DNA of 56,521 nucleotides. It comes from Bacillus sp. IITD106. GTDB taxonomy: Bacteria; Bacillota; Bacilli; Bacillales; Bacillaceae_C. The notes under the pieces were generated by a model that was not told where the DNA came from, searched no databases, and saw nothing but the letters and a program-made list of their open reading frames with translations. Both the position numbers and the translations under genes were made by a program. The DNA lies in contig NZ_JAIAZY010000030.1 of the NCBI RefSeq assembly GCF_019459225.1, forward strand, positions 1-56,521, given 5' to 3'. This document shows, in pieces, positions 45,311-53,714 of the stretch (positions are counted from its first letter, which is position 1; each line of letters starts with the position of its first letter).

Positions 45311-45937
45311 TCAAAATTCCTCTGCAATCTCAGTTAATTTTTGCTTAGCCTCTCCCAGTATCGCTTCCGTTTGATTTGGATCAATATCCAATCCTTCCGC
45401 AATGACAGATGTAACGTTTTTTAACCCCATAAAGCCCATAATCGTTTTGAAATATCGTTGAGAATTTTCCATTTCCGCTGCAGGTCCTTTAGAATAAATT
45501 CCGCCACGAGATTCAATGAGTAGTAAAGGTTTTTCAGGTACAAGTCCTTCAGGGCCATTTTCGGTATAATGGAATGTTTTTCCTGCAATGCAAATTGTAT
45601 CGATATATGCCTTAAACATAGGAGGATATGATAAATTCCAAAATGGCAGGGCAAAGATCAATTTATCAGCCTCTAAAAATTGGCTCGTTAGTTCATCCAT
45701 ACGAAGGGCTTTGATCATTTCTGCTTCGGTTAACTCCTCATGTGCTGCAAATTTTCCCCAAGCACTGAAAACATCGACATCCAAAAAAGGAATATCTGCT
45801 TTATATAAATCTAGCTTTTCTATCGTATCTTCAGGATGGTGTTGTTTATATTCCTCAATAAAATGGTTCGCTAATATTGAAGACCTTGATTGTTCGTCAC
45901 TTTTTGGATTCACTTTTACATATAAAACTTTTGCCAT
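45311..45937 (-). CDS. FMN-dependent NADH:quinone reductase / azoreductase
   Basis: The 208-residue flavodoxin-like enzyme has an N-terminal phosphate-binding loop (VNPKSDEQSRSSILA), the FMN-contacting FALPFWNLSYPPMFKAYID and SRGGIYS, as in AzoR-type reductases. It reduces quinones and azo dyes with NADH, protecting against electrophiles. The ATG at 45937 (MAKVLY) fits the family N-terminus. It follows pflA on the same strand after about 20 bases and may be co-transcribed with it. Confidence 0.85.
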   Translation of the reverse strand: MAKVLYVKVNPKSDEQSRSSILANHFIEEYKQHHPEDTIEKLDLYKADIPFLDVDVFSAWGKFAAHEELTEAEMIKALRMDELTSQFLEADKLIFALPFWNLSYPPMFKAYIDTICIAGKTFHYTENGPEGLVPEKPLLLIESRGGIYSKGPAAEMENSQRYFKTIMGFMGLKNVTSVIAEGLDIDPNQTEAILGEAKQKLTEIAEEF

Positions 45938-45956
45938 TTCCATCACCCATTCAGCT

Positions 45957-46712
45957 TTATTTAAACGAATGCTGCCCGTTCATTAAAATATCATAAGCCC
46001 ACTTTACTTTTTCTTCCGCTGGTGTTTGCACATCCTTTAACGGATAATCGATGCCTAAAGCTTCATATTTATAAACCCCTAATTGATGGTAAGGGAGAAT
46101 TTCCACTTTTTTTACATTAGATAAAGAGTGAATAAATGCACCAAGTTTACTTAAATCTTCTTCATTGTCTGTTAGCCCTGGGACAAGTACATGCCGCACC
46201 CATACCGGCTTTTTCTTTTCCTCAAGATAATGAGCGAAGTCTAAAATATGTTTATTTGAAACGGATGTTAAGTGTCTATGCTTTTCTTCGTTTATTTGTT
46301 TTAAATCTAGTAAAACGAGGTCCGTTACTTCCATTAAGCGATCAAGTGATTTCATAAAACGTTCTTTTCGTGTAAAGCATCCGCCGGAGCTATCAATGGC
46401 TGTATGGATGCCGAGCTTTTTACATTCCGTAAATAATTCGATGAGAAAATCAACGTGAAGGAGAGGTTCTCCGCCACTGACTGTTACCCCGCCATTTGAA
46501 GCTTTCAAAAAAGGAAGATAATCTTTTATATCCTTCATTAATTCTTCAACAGAAACTTCTTTGCCTTCTCCATTTCCGAAAGCCCAAGTATCGGGGTTAT
46601 GGCAATATAGACAGCGCAGGAGGCAGCCTTGTGTAAAAATGACATATCTCAGACCCGGGCCGTCGACGGTACCACAAGATTCAACTGAATGAATGCGAGT
46701 TTGGATTTTCAT
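45957..46712 (-). CDS. pflA: Pyruvate formate-lyase activating enzyme
   Basis: This 251-residue radical-SAM enzyme has the cluster motif CLLRCLYCHNPDTW (CxxxCxxC) and SGGEPLLH. It generates the glycyl radical on PflB under anaerobic conditions. The ATG at 46712 is eight bases after AAAGGA; an earlier in-frame ATG at 46730 overlaps that site. The gene lies directly downstream of pflB, with a perfect hairpin just before its ribosome site. Confidence 0.93.
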   Translation of the reverse strand: MKIQTRIHSVESCGTVDGPGLRYVIFTQGCLLRCLYCHNPDTWAFGNGEGKEVSVEELMKDIKDYLPFLKASNGGVTVSGGEPLLHVDFLIELFTECKKLGIHTAIDSSGGCFTRKERFMKSLDRLMEVTDLVLLDLKQINEEKHRHLTSVSNKHILDFAHYLEEKKKPVWVRHVLVPGLTDNEEDLSKLGAFIHSLSNVKKVEILPYHQLGVYKYEALGIDYPLKDVQTPAEEKVKWAYDILMNGQHSFK

Positions 46713-46733
46713 AAATTCAAATCCTTTCATAGG

Positions 46734-46757
46734 GGAGCCAGCAATGTAACTGGCTCC
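46734..46757 (-). repeat. Hairpin between pflB and pflA
   Basis: GGAGCCAG and CTGGCTCC form a perfect eight-pair stem with an eight-base loop. No T-run follows in the leftward direction, so it is more likely an RNA-processing or stabilising hairpin that sets the pflB/pflA ratio than a terminator. Confidence 0.5.
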
Positions 46758-46794
46758 ATTCCTTCTAATGCTTTTGCTGTCTAGCTAGCTTCAA

Positions 46795-46955
46795 GCTCCT
46801 TGCGCTTTTCTTTGTCTAGCTACAGTGCCTATCGACTAGTGGATTTCTATATTCCTTCGATAAGTTAACATCTGCTCGTCCCTCGCAGTGTTTCCTTTAT
46901 CTCGTCAGGAATAACGAAATCCATACGTCGATGGGCAGGCGCTTCCGCTTTTCTT
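46795..46955 (+). repeat. Intergenic repeat element, copy A
   Basis: The stretch begins GCGCTTTTCTTTGTCTAGCT, continues with a CCTATCGACTAG core and ends CGTCGATGGGCAGGCGCTTC plus CGCTTTTCTT. The same ordered blocks recur at 49386-49443 and 52255-52502. It ends two bases from the pflB stop codon. Confidence 0.75.
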
Positions 46956-46956
46956 A

Positions 46957-49185
46957 TTACATTGTTTCGTGGAAGGTACGATTAATAACATCGATTTGTT
47001 GTTCTCTCGTTAATTTGATAAAGTTCACGGCATATCCAGAAACACGAATTGTAAGTTGTGGATATTCTTCTGGATGTTCCATCGCATCAAGCAGCGTTTC
47101 CCGATTGAATACGTTAATATTCAAGTGATGTCCACGCTTAGTCATATATCCATCCAAAATAGCAGCTAAGTTAGATATCCTTGTATCTTCTTCACGTCCA
47201 AGTGCTTTAGGGACGATAGAGAAGGTGTTGGAAATTCCATCCAACGCATATTCATAAGGAAGCTTTGCGACAGAACTTAAAGAGGCAATCGCTCCTTTTT
47301 GATCCCGTCCGTGAAGTGGGTTCGCTCCTGGTGCAAATGGTTCGCCTTTTCGTCTTCCATCAGGCGTATTACCTGTCTTTTTACCATAGACAACATTGGA
47401 TGTAATAGTCAATACGGATAAGGTTGGTGTTGCACCGCGATAAGCTTTATTTTTTTGGAACTTATTCATAAAGGTTTTGACGAGATTTACGGCAATATCA
47501 TCGACACGAGCATCATTGTTCCCATATTTAGGAAAATCTCCTTCAATTTCGAAGTCGACGGCAATGCCATTTTCATCGCGAATTGGTTTTACTTTTGCAT
47601 ACTTAATGGCACTTAAAGAATCCGCAACGACAGATAATCCGGCGATACCACCAGCCATTGTCCGTAAAATTTCTCTGTCATGCAGCGCCATTTCAATTCT
47701 TTCATAGCTATATTTGTCATGCATGTAGTGAATGACATTCAGTGTATTCATATACAGTCCTGCAAGCCATTCCATCATATGATCAAATTTTTCTACAACA
47801 TCTTCGTATTGCAAATACTCTGTAGTGACAGGTGCAAATGCAGGCCCGATTTGAGTTTTTAAAATTTCATCCTTACCGCCATTAATCGCATAAAGCAATG
47901 CTTTCGCTAAGTTGGCGCGAGCCCCGAAAAACTGCATTTGTTTCCCAATTGTCATTGCAGATACGCAGCAAGCGATACCGTAATCATCACCGTAAATTTC
48001 GCGCATGAGATCATCATTTTCGTATTGGATAGAGCTCGTTTTAATAGACATGTTTGCACAATACTTTTTAAAATTCTCAGGAAGCTGAGTAGACCAGAGA
48101 ACCGTTAAGTTTGGTTCAGGAGAAGGTCCTAAATTATCAAGTGTGTGCAGGAATCGGAAAGAGTTTTTCGTGACGAGCGGTTTCCCGTCAAGACTGATTC
48201 CGCCGATAGATTCCGTTACCCATGTAGGGTCTCCACTGAACAATTCATTGTAATCTGGTGTTCTAGCAAACTTAACTAAACGTAATTTCATGACGAAATG
48301 GTCGACGAGCTCTTGCGCTTCTGCTTCTGTCAAGATACCGTTCTGCAAATCTCTTTCAATATAAATATCTAGGAAAGTAGATACACGGCCTAAGCTCATT
48401 GCCGCACCGTTTTGTTCTTTAATCGCTGCAAGATAGGCAAAGTATAGCCATTGGAACGCTTCCTTCGCATTTGTGGCAGGCTTAGAAATGTCGTATCCGT
48501 AAATTTGCGCGAGCTCTTTTAATTCACGTAGTGCATTGATTTGTTCAGCCATTTCCTCACGTTCACGAATGACGTCTTCTGTCATAGTGCCGTTTCCAAC
48601 TAGATTTACTTCCGCTTGTTTTTGCTGAATGAGGAAATCGATCCCGTATAAGGCAACCCTGCGATAGTCTCCGATGATCCGACCACGCCCGTAAGCATCT
48701 GGAAGACCTGTAATGATACCAGCTTTACGCGCTAATCTCATTTCTGGTGTATAAACATCAAATACCCCTTGGTTATGTGTTTTGCGATATTTTGTAAAAA
48801 TTTCTTCTACTTCATCTTCTACCTTGAAACCGTAAGATTCAGCAGCGGCCTCAGCCATACGAATACCACCAAATGGCTGGAGCGATCTTTTAAACGGTTT
48901 ATCAGTTTGAAATCCAACAATTTGCTCTAGTTCTTTTTGTAAATATCCTGGGCCGTGGGAAGTAATCGTAGATACCACTTTCGTATCCATGTCTAACACT
49001 CCGCCATTTTCACGCTCTTTTTTTGATAACTCCATCACTTGCTTCCATAAAGCATTCGTCGCTTCTGTAGGCCCTTGTAAAAACTCCTCGTTCCCCTCGT
49101 ATAGAGAGTAGTTATTCACAATAAAATTTCGAACATCCACTTCCTGCTGCCAGCGACCCTCTACAAAACCTTTCCAATGAGACAT
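46957..49185 (-). CDS. pflB: Formate C-acetyltransferase (pyruvate formate-lyase)
   Basis: The 742-residue glycyl-radical enzyme has the active-site cysteine pair in [10 protein letters not shown] and the radical glycine in [12 protein letters not shown] near the C-terminus. It cleaves pyruvate with CoA to acetyl-CoA and formate in anaerobic growth. The ATG at 49185 follows AAGGAGGT and gives the standard family length; the frame is open 20 codons further without a start site. It leads the pflB-pflA operon. Two Rex-like palindromes lie 50-100 bases upstream. Confidence 0.95.
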   Translation of the reverse strand: MSHWKGFVEGRWQQEVDVRNFIVNNYSLYEGNEEFLQGPTEATNALWKQVMELSKKERENGGVLDMDTKVVSTITSHGPGYLQKELEQIVGFQTDKPFKRSLQPFGGIRMAEAAAESYGFKVEDEVEEIFTKYRKTHNQGVFDVYTPEMRLARKAGIITGLPDAYGRGRIIGDYRRVALYGIDFLIQQKQAEVNLVGNGTMTEDVIREREEMAEQINALRELKELAQIYGYDISKPATNAKEAFQWLYFAYLAAIKEQNGAAMSLGRVSTFLDIYIERDLQNGILTEAEAQELVDHFVMKLRLVKFARTPDYNELFSGDPTWVTESIGGISLDGKPLVTKNSFRFLHTLDNLGPSPEPNLTVLWSTQLPENFKKYCANMSIKTSSIQYENDDLMREIYGDDYGIACCVSAMTIGKQMQFFGARANLAKALLYAINGGKDEILKTQIGPAFAPVTTEYLQYEDVVEKFDHMMEWLAGLYMNTLNVIHYMHDKYSYERIEMALHDREILRTMAGGIAGLSVVADSLSAIKYAKVKPIRDENGIAVDFEIEGDFPKYGNNDARVDDIAVNLVKTFMNKFQKNKAYRGATPTLSVLTITSNVVYGKKTGNTPDGRRKGEPFAPGANPLHGRDQKGAIASLSSVAKLPYEYALDGISNTFSIVPKALGREEDTRISNLAAILDGYMTKRGHHLNINVFNRETLLDAMEHPEEYPQLTIRVSGYAVNFIKLTREQQIDVINRTFHETM

Positions 49186-49234
49186 CTTGAAGACCTCCTT
49201 GAAATTTATATTAATGATAAGTAGATAGAAGATA

Positions 49235-49301
49235 TTGTGAAACATTGAGCAAATTAAATTAAATTTGTGAAGTGTTGAGCAATATCCTCATCGTCATTAT
49301 A
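49235..49301 (-). promoter_or_regulatory. pfl promoter with two Rex-like operators
   Basis: Reading leftward, an extended -10 (TGCTATAAT, with TATAAT at 49301-49296) gives a start near 49289. Downstream lie two matching 18-base sites, TTGTGAA-N4-TGAGCAA, at 49265-49282 and 49235-49252. They are 30 bases apart, so on the same helix face. The left half is the Rex consensus TTGTGAA; the right half differs at two of seven bases from TTCACAA. Rex represses fermentation genes when NADH is low. An Fnr-type role is less likely. Confidence 0.6.
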
Positions 49302-49351
49302 GCACCTTTTGATTTAAAATGGTAATGGTTTTATGGCAAAATGTTGAAAAA

Positions 49352-49384
49352 AATGAATCCCGCATAATCATGGGCTTCATTTTT
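49352..49384. terminator. Bidirectional terminator
   Basis: AATGAATCCC and GGGCTTCATT form a stem (one mismatch) with T-runs in both directions. Leftward it ends the sortase transcript before the pfl promoter. Confidence 0.7.
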
Positions 49385-49385
49385 T

Positions 49386-49443
49386 GTCCAGCTGCACAGC
49401 CTATCGACTAGCAAACTTCTTGTCCGAGGCGCTTGCGGTTTTC
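49386..49443 (+). repeat. Intergenic repeat element, copy B (short form)
   Basis: GTCCAGCTGCACAGCCTATC, GACTAGCAAACTTC and a GGCGCTTGCGGTTTTCTT end match the two ends of copy C with the middle missing. It overlaps the last codons and stop of the class D sortase gene on the other strand. Confidence 0.7.
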
Positions 49444-50015
49444 TTAGGATATGCATAAATAATATACCGATCCGGTGCATTACCGATATATTGAAATGGG
49501 TAACAGGTTGTTACGGTAAGAACTTCTTTGCCATCAGTAGGAGCTATAATAGTTCGGTCATCAGCGTTAACGATTTTAGTGTAATCAATGATGTACTCAT
49601 ACTCTCCATAAGGCATCTTAACAATGAAAGAATCACCAATGTTAAGTTCCCCAAATTTGCGAAATACTGTATCGCGGTGCCCAGACAATACGATTTGATT
49701 TTTTTGACTGGGAAAAACAGTGCCGGGATAATGGCCAACCCCGCTTTTAAGCTCTTCTTCATCAACCCCATGCAAAATAGGAATTTCCCTGTCTAGGGCT
49801 GGAATTTCTAAAACTCCAATAACTTCGCCTTTTTCTGCACTAAAATCAATCACATTCTCACGAGGAATCTCTTTTTTATCAAAATGTTCGATTTTTGTCT
49901 TTGCTTCCTTTAATGCCTTATCTTTCAATATATTCATTTCGAATATTTGCGATAGGCTAAATACAATGATCAAACTTCCTAAAATAAGAAGGAAGTAGGA
50001 AATTTTTTTCTGCAA
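49401..50015 (-). CDS. Class D sortase
   Basis: This 204-residue membrane-anchored transpeptidase has an N-terminal helix (about 6-22). Its catalytic residues are His113 (LSGHRDTVF), Cys171 (TVTTCYPF) and Arg183 (PDRYI). Class D sortases of Bacillus (YhcS type) attach LPDTS/A-type proteins to the wall, often during sporulation; no such substrate was recognised here. The last residues (ASASDKKFASR) and the stop codon come from repeat copy B, so the native C-terminus has been replaced. The lipoprotein gene upstream is on the same strand. Confidence 0.85.
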   Translation of the reverse strand: MQKKISYFLLILGSLIIVFSLSQIFEMNILKDKALKEAKTKIEHFDKKEIPRENVIDFSAEKGEVIGVLEIPALDREIPILHGVDEEELKSGVGHYPGTVFPSQKNQIVLSGHRDTVFRKFGELNIGDSFIVKMPYGEYEYIIDYTKIVNADDRTIIAPTDGKEVLTVTTCYPFQYIGNAPDRYIIYAYPKKTASASDKKFASR

Positions 50016-50126
50016 GTCGATACATTCCTTTTTAGATTTTTTAAAGAGGAGAGTAAACTTAATTTATATAAAATATAGCCGATTTTTTTTTGAAATGATA
50101 GAGTGGGTTGGATGTTTCTAGCTTTA

Positions 50127-50160
50127 AGAAGCCTAACCTCCTTTAAAAGGTAAGGCTTCT
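50127..50160. terminator. Hairpin after the 225-residue lipoprotein gene
   Basis: AGAAGCCT-A-ACCT and AGGT-A-AGGCTTCT form a long stem overlapping the stop codon of the leftward lipoprotein gene. Only a short T-rich tract follows. Confidence 0.55.
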
Positions 50161-50837
50161 TATTTATCGTTTGCACTTAAAATATGTTCAATCTCTTTAG
50201 GCAACACTTCGCTGTCATCGTTATACCAAAAGTATTGTTTACCATCAAAAAACAATGGGATTTTTTCAGCAATAGGTGCTGAAGTGTATACGAGGATCAC
50301 AAACGAACTCATATTTGGGCTGGAGTAATCGAAAGCAACGGTAGAATCAGGTTTTCCCGATTGAAGAATATCAATAAGTTGAGAAATATCCTTTTTGTCC
50401 GAAATGGATTTCCTCAAAATGAATTGATTATAAGATACTTCATCAAAAATTTGAACCTTCGTTACTTCATCTTTATTAAGGTAAGACGTATTTGCCGTAT
50501 TATTTTCTTTCGAATAAATTTTATAACCATTAATTGAATATTTGTCTCGTACCGCAAGTAAATTAGATTCATTTTTCACTTCGTACAAAGCTGTTCCCTT
50601 AGTGAGAAATGCGGCATCTCCATCCTTGGATTTATAATTCGGATTTTTAACATTGTTTTCTAACGTGTGTTTAATCTCCCCGACTTTTTCTCCTATTAAT
50701 TCAGGATCGGCTATTTCCAGTGTGCTCCCATTGTAATGTTCCCCATTAAATTGTAAAAAATCGACCCAATCGATAACCACTTGAGTCTGGCAACCAGTTA
50801 ATAAAACAAGACATGCTATCATGATATATTTCTTCAC
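50160..50837 (-). CDS. Lipoprotein of unknown function
   Basis: The 225-residue precursor has lipobox LTGC (Cys16). The mature protein is a mix of short strands and helices (HYNGSTLEIADPELIGEKVGEI, GTALYEVKNESNLLAVRD, YFWYNDDSEVLPKEIEHIL) without recognisable catalytic motif. Proteins of this kind in Bacillus lie on the outer membrane surface. It precedes the sortase gene on the same strand but is separated by about 145 bases and a hairpin, so co-transcription is doubtful. Confidence 0.65.
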   Translation of the reverse strand: MKKYIMIACLVLLTGCQTQVVIDWVDFLQFNGEHYNGSTLEIADPELIGEKVGEIKHTLENNVKNPNYKSKDGDAAFLTKGTALYEVKNESNLLAVRDKYSINGYKIYSKENNTANTSYLNKDEVTKVQIFDEVSYNQFILRKSISDKKDISQLIDILQSGKPDSTVAFDYSSPNMSSFVILVYTSAPIAEKIPLFFDGKQYFWYNDDSEVLPKEIEHILSANDK

Positions 50838-50971
50838 TCATAAACCCCCTTACATTTAATAGACGATTTAATGTTAAATAATGTTTCGATTTCCATAAAT
50901 CATTTTTTGATTACAATGCGCATGACTTCAGCTCGTTCGTTGAAACTATGGAAAGGGAGGATGAAGTCAGC

Positions 50972-51412
50972 ATGAATGTTATGACGAATTTTGAAGAGAG
51001 AAAACGTGAAAAACAATTAACCATTGAGCGAAAGCTATTAAGAGAATTATCAATAGAAGAAGTAAAAAAAAGTGTGATTATCCATTTTAATGTTATGCGA
51101 ATTGGAGTTGGCTGCTTAGAAGAAGGGGTAGAAGAGGCTTGTTTTGATGTAGCAATTGAAGCCTATTTAAATGGAGGAGAATTCAGCCGTTTTACGATTC
51201 ATGGTGAAACGATGGAAATGGCGAAAAAAAGATGTCACCAAGATATCACTCATTTTATTGATACATTATATTATTTTTGGCTTTACTGGGATTATGGAAA
51301 AAAGATGATCAGTGACGAGGACATCTTTTTAGCATGTGAGCATTTCGTTGATTATTGGTGGGTAAACGGCTATAGAAAGGGAGAGAGGAGATACAAATTA
51401 CGGCTTCACTAG
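50972..51412 (+). CDS. ybaK: YbaK family protein (DUF2521)
   Basis: This 146-residue soluble protein is helical and rich in Trp/Tyr near the end (IDTLYYFWLYWDYGKK, FVDYWWVNGYRKGERRYK), as in YbaK of B. subtilis, with nearly the same length. Function is unknown. The ATG at 50972 gives the expected N-terminus; GGGAGG is somewhat distant. The order ybaK-cwlD is conserved in Bacillus. Confidence 0.85.
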   Translation: MNVMTNFEERKREKQLTIERKLLRELSIEEVKKSVIIHFNVMRIGVGCLEEGVEEACFDVAIEAYLNGGEFSRFTIHGETMEMAKKRCHQDITHFIDTLYYFWLYWDYGKKMISDEDIFLACEHFVDYWWVNGYRKGERRYKLRLH

Positions 51413-51480
51413 GTTTACCGTTCTAAAAAACAATCTTGTCCCATATGCTTTTACGAAGAAAGCATGAAGGGGAAGATCGA

Positions 51481-52191
51481 ATGGGGAGAAAAGTAAAGAT
51501 TATTTTATTTTCAGTAGGAGCAGCATTACTATTTCTTATTTTTCAATACAAGTTTTTACTGAAAGACTCTTTTGATACGTGGAATCTTCCATTAACAGGG
51601 AAAATTATTTATTTAGATCCAGGACATGGCGGTCCAGATGGTGGGGCAGAAGGTGGAGATGTCCAAGAGAAGGACATCGCACTGGTGGTGGCCTATAAGC
51701 TTCGCGATTATTTACAGGAGCAAGGAGCACTTGTATTAATGACAAGGGAAACGGATACAGACTTGGCTTCACCAGATACAAGAGGGCTAAGCAGACGCAA
51801 GACAGAAGATTTGCACAGAAGACTTAAAATAATCAATGAATCCGAAGCGGACTTATTCCTTAGTATTCACTTAAATGCGATCCCTTCCCCGCGATGGAGC
51901 GGAGCCCAAACATTTTACGCCCCTCATAACCCCGATAATAAAAGAGCAGCTAAATTTATTCAAAACGAGTTGGTCAAAAGTTTAGGAAATACAAAAAGAG
52001 AAGCCAAAACAATCCAACAAATATATTTATTGAAAAACGCCAAAAAACCAGGAGCCTTAGTGGAAATTGGATTTTTATCAAACCCAACTGAACGCGAATC
52101 ATTGAAACAGGACGAGTATCAGGAAAAGGTGGCCATTGCCATTTATAGAGGAGTCCTTCGATTTTTTACAGACGAAAAATCGATTGAATAA
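51481..52191 (+). CDS. cwlD: N-acetylmuramoyl-L-alanine amidase CwlD
   Basis: The 236-residue amidase_3 enzyme has an N-terminal signal/anchor helix (about 6-24). Zinc ligands are in YLDPGHGGPDGG, QEKD and SIHLNA, and the catalytic Glu is in ALVEIGFLSNP. CwlD removes the stem peptide from muramic acid so that PdaA can form muramic-delta-lactam in the spore cortex. The ATG at 51481 follows AAGGGGAAG; the frame opens upstream without a better start. It lies in the conserved sporulation block. Confidence 0.92.
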   Translation: MGRKVKIILFSVGAALLFLIFQYKFLLKDSFDTWNLPLTGKIIYLDPGHGGPDGGAEGGDVQEKDIALVVAYKLRDYLQEQGALVLMTRETDTDLASPDTRGLSRRKTEDLHRRLKIINESEADLFLSIHLNAIPSPRWSGAQTFYAPHNPDNKRAAKFIQNELVKSLGNTKREAKTIQQIYLLKNAKKPGALVEIGFLSNPTERESLKQDEYQEKVAIAIYRGVLRFFTDEKSIE

Positions 52192-52254
52192 TTCGGAGCG
52201 GCATACGTTTCCGAATTTTTGTTTTTCTGGTGGTCGGAATCCCTATAGTTTTTA
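52192..52254. other. Gap between cwlD and repeat copy C
   Basis: These 63 bases are T-rich and contain no clear terminator or gene. The whole cwlD-salA gap (390 bases) is otherwise occupied by repeat copy C and the salA leader. Confidence 0.3.
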
Positions 52255-52502
52255 CGTAGATGAACAAGCGCTTCCGCTTTTCTATGTCCAGCTGCAGCAC
52301 CTATCGACTAGCAAACTTCCCGTCCTCTTCCCTACGATAAGTGAAACATCAATTCGCCTTACAGGCTCATTGTGTTTCCTTTATCTCAGTCAGAGGCCGA
52401 AGAAGGAACGTCGACTAAAAGCCGCCACGTCCTGTGGCGACATCGACGGACCCACATCCTGTGGGCCTGTACGTCGATGAGCAAGGTGCCTCCGCATTTC
52501 TT
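52255..52502 (+). repeat. Intergenic repeat element, copy C (long form)
   Basis: The element is bounded by direct repeats: CGTAGATGAACAAGCGCTTC (from 52255) and CGTCGATGAGCAAGGTGCCT (from 52472), each followed by CCGC(T/A)TTTCT. After the left end come GTCCAGCTGCAGCACCTATC and GACTAGCAAACTTCC, shared with copy B. The right part holds two hairpins with near-identical loops, CGCCAC-GTCCT-GTGGCG and CCCAC-ATCCT-GTGGG. An outer CATCGACG/CGTCGATG stem encloses the second hairpin. No open reading frame of interest is present. Confidence 0.75.
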
Positions 52503-52582
52503 TGAGCGTATAACATTCTTTAAAAAGTGCATTATGTTATACTGAAACAGAATGAAATCGATGATAAGGAAGGTGCGAGACC

Positions 52583-53641
52583 TTGATCACTGAACAGCAA
52601 GCGTATGACGTGTTAAAAAAAATGGTAGATCCATTACTACATAAAACACTTGAAGAAACGAACGGCATTCTTGAAGTGAAAGCGAAAGAAGAAAAAGCAC
52701 ATGTGAGTGTAAAAATCGCCTTGGCTAAAACTGGAACTCCTGAGCAACTTCAATTCCAAATGAAAGTTGTGGATGCATTAAAAAAAGCAGGAGCTGCCAC
52801 TGTCGGAATCCGATTCGACACTTTATCAGAGGAAGAACTGGAAAAACACCGGGCTTCAGGAGATTTGCCAAGTGATGAAGGTGGTCTATTGTCACCGGAT
52901 AGTAAAACAACCTTTATTGCGGTTGCAAGTGGTAAAGGGGGAGTAGGGAAATCGACCGTTTCCGTTAACTTAGCTGTGGCCCTTGCTCGCCTTGGAAAAA
53001 AAGTTGGATTAATTGATGCGGATATTTATGGATTCAGTGTACCAGATATGATGGGAATAACGAACCGTCCAAAGGTAAGAGGCAATCAAATTATTCCGGT
53101 AGAACGCTTTGGTGTAAAAGTTATTTCAATGGGATTTTTCGTTGAAGACAACTCCCCTGTTATTTGGCGTGGTCCAATGCTAGGAAAAATGCTTAACAAC
53201 TTTTTTACCGAAGTTGAATGGGGAGATATCGATTATTTATTGCTTGACCTACCGCCTGGTACGGGGGATGTAGCACTTGATGTACATACGATGCTGCCAA
53301 GCTGTAAGGAAATTATTGTAACGACACCTCATCCAACAGCCGCATTCGTTGCAGCGAGGGCAGGTGCGATGGCCCTGCGTACAAATCACGAAATCCTTGG
53401 TGTTATCGAGAACATGTCTTATTTCGAAAGCAAATTGACAGGTGAAAAAGAATTCGTATTCGGTCAAGGCGGCGGGGATAAGCTTGCTGAGGAATTACGA
53501 ACTGAAGTGTTAGGGAAGCTTCCTTTACAACAGCCAGATTGGAATGAGGAAGATTTTGCTCCTTCTATTTATGATGAAGATCATAAGATTGGACGCATTT
53601 ACGGTGATATTGCTGAAAAAATGGTGCAGCTATTAGGCTAA
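52583..53641 (+). CDS. salA: Mrp/ApbC-family P-loop ATPase (SalA)
   Basis: This 352-residue protein has an N-terminal MIP18/DUF59 domain (about 5-80) and a MinD-like ATPase with deviant Walker A SGKGGVGKST, VGLIDADIYGFSVP and LLLDLPPGTGDVAL. Mrp proteins carry Fe-S clusters; in B. subtilis the homologue SalA (YbaL) also acts as a repressor of scoC and thereby raises protease expression. The TTG start is eight bases after GGAAGGTG. No CxxC pair was noted near the C-terminus. A terminator follows. Confidence 0.9.
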   Translation: MITEQQAYDVLKKMVDPLLHKTLEETNGILEVKAKEEKAHVSVKIALAKTGTPEQLQFQMKVVDALKKAGAATVGIRFDTLSEEELEKHRASGDLPSDEGGLLSPDSKTTFIAVASGKGGVGKSTVSVNLAVALARLGKKVGLIDADIYGFSVPDMMGITNRPKVRGNQIIPVERFGVKVISMGFFVEDNSPVIWRGPMLGKMLNNFFTEVEWGDIDYLLLDLPPGTGDVALDVHTMLPSCKEIIVTTPHPTAAFVAARAGAMALRTNHEILGVIENMSYFESKLTGEKEFVFGQGGGDKLAEELRTEVLGKLPLQQPDWNEEDFAPSIYDEDHKIGRIYGDIAEKMVQLLG

Positions 53642-53647
53642 AAAAAT

Positions 53648-53684
53648 GAGGCTATACCTAATATAGGGTATATGCCTCGTTTTT
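53648..53684 (+). terminator. Terminator of salA
   Basis: GAGGCTATACC pairs with GGTATATGCCTC (one bulged base) around a short loop, followed by GTTTTT. It lies between convergent salA and gerD. Confidence 0.85.
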
Positions 53685-53714
53685 AGGTTTTATAAGAATG
53701 TGAGAAGAAGTATC

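Noticed and set aside
52136-52480. 114-codon frame running from cwlD into the repeat element
   Set aside because: It starts inside cwlD in another frame and otherwise reads the noncoding repeat.
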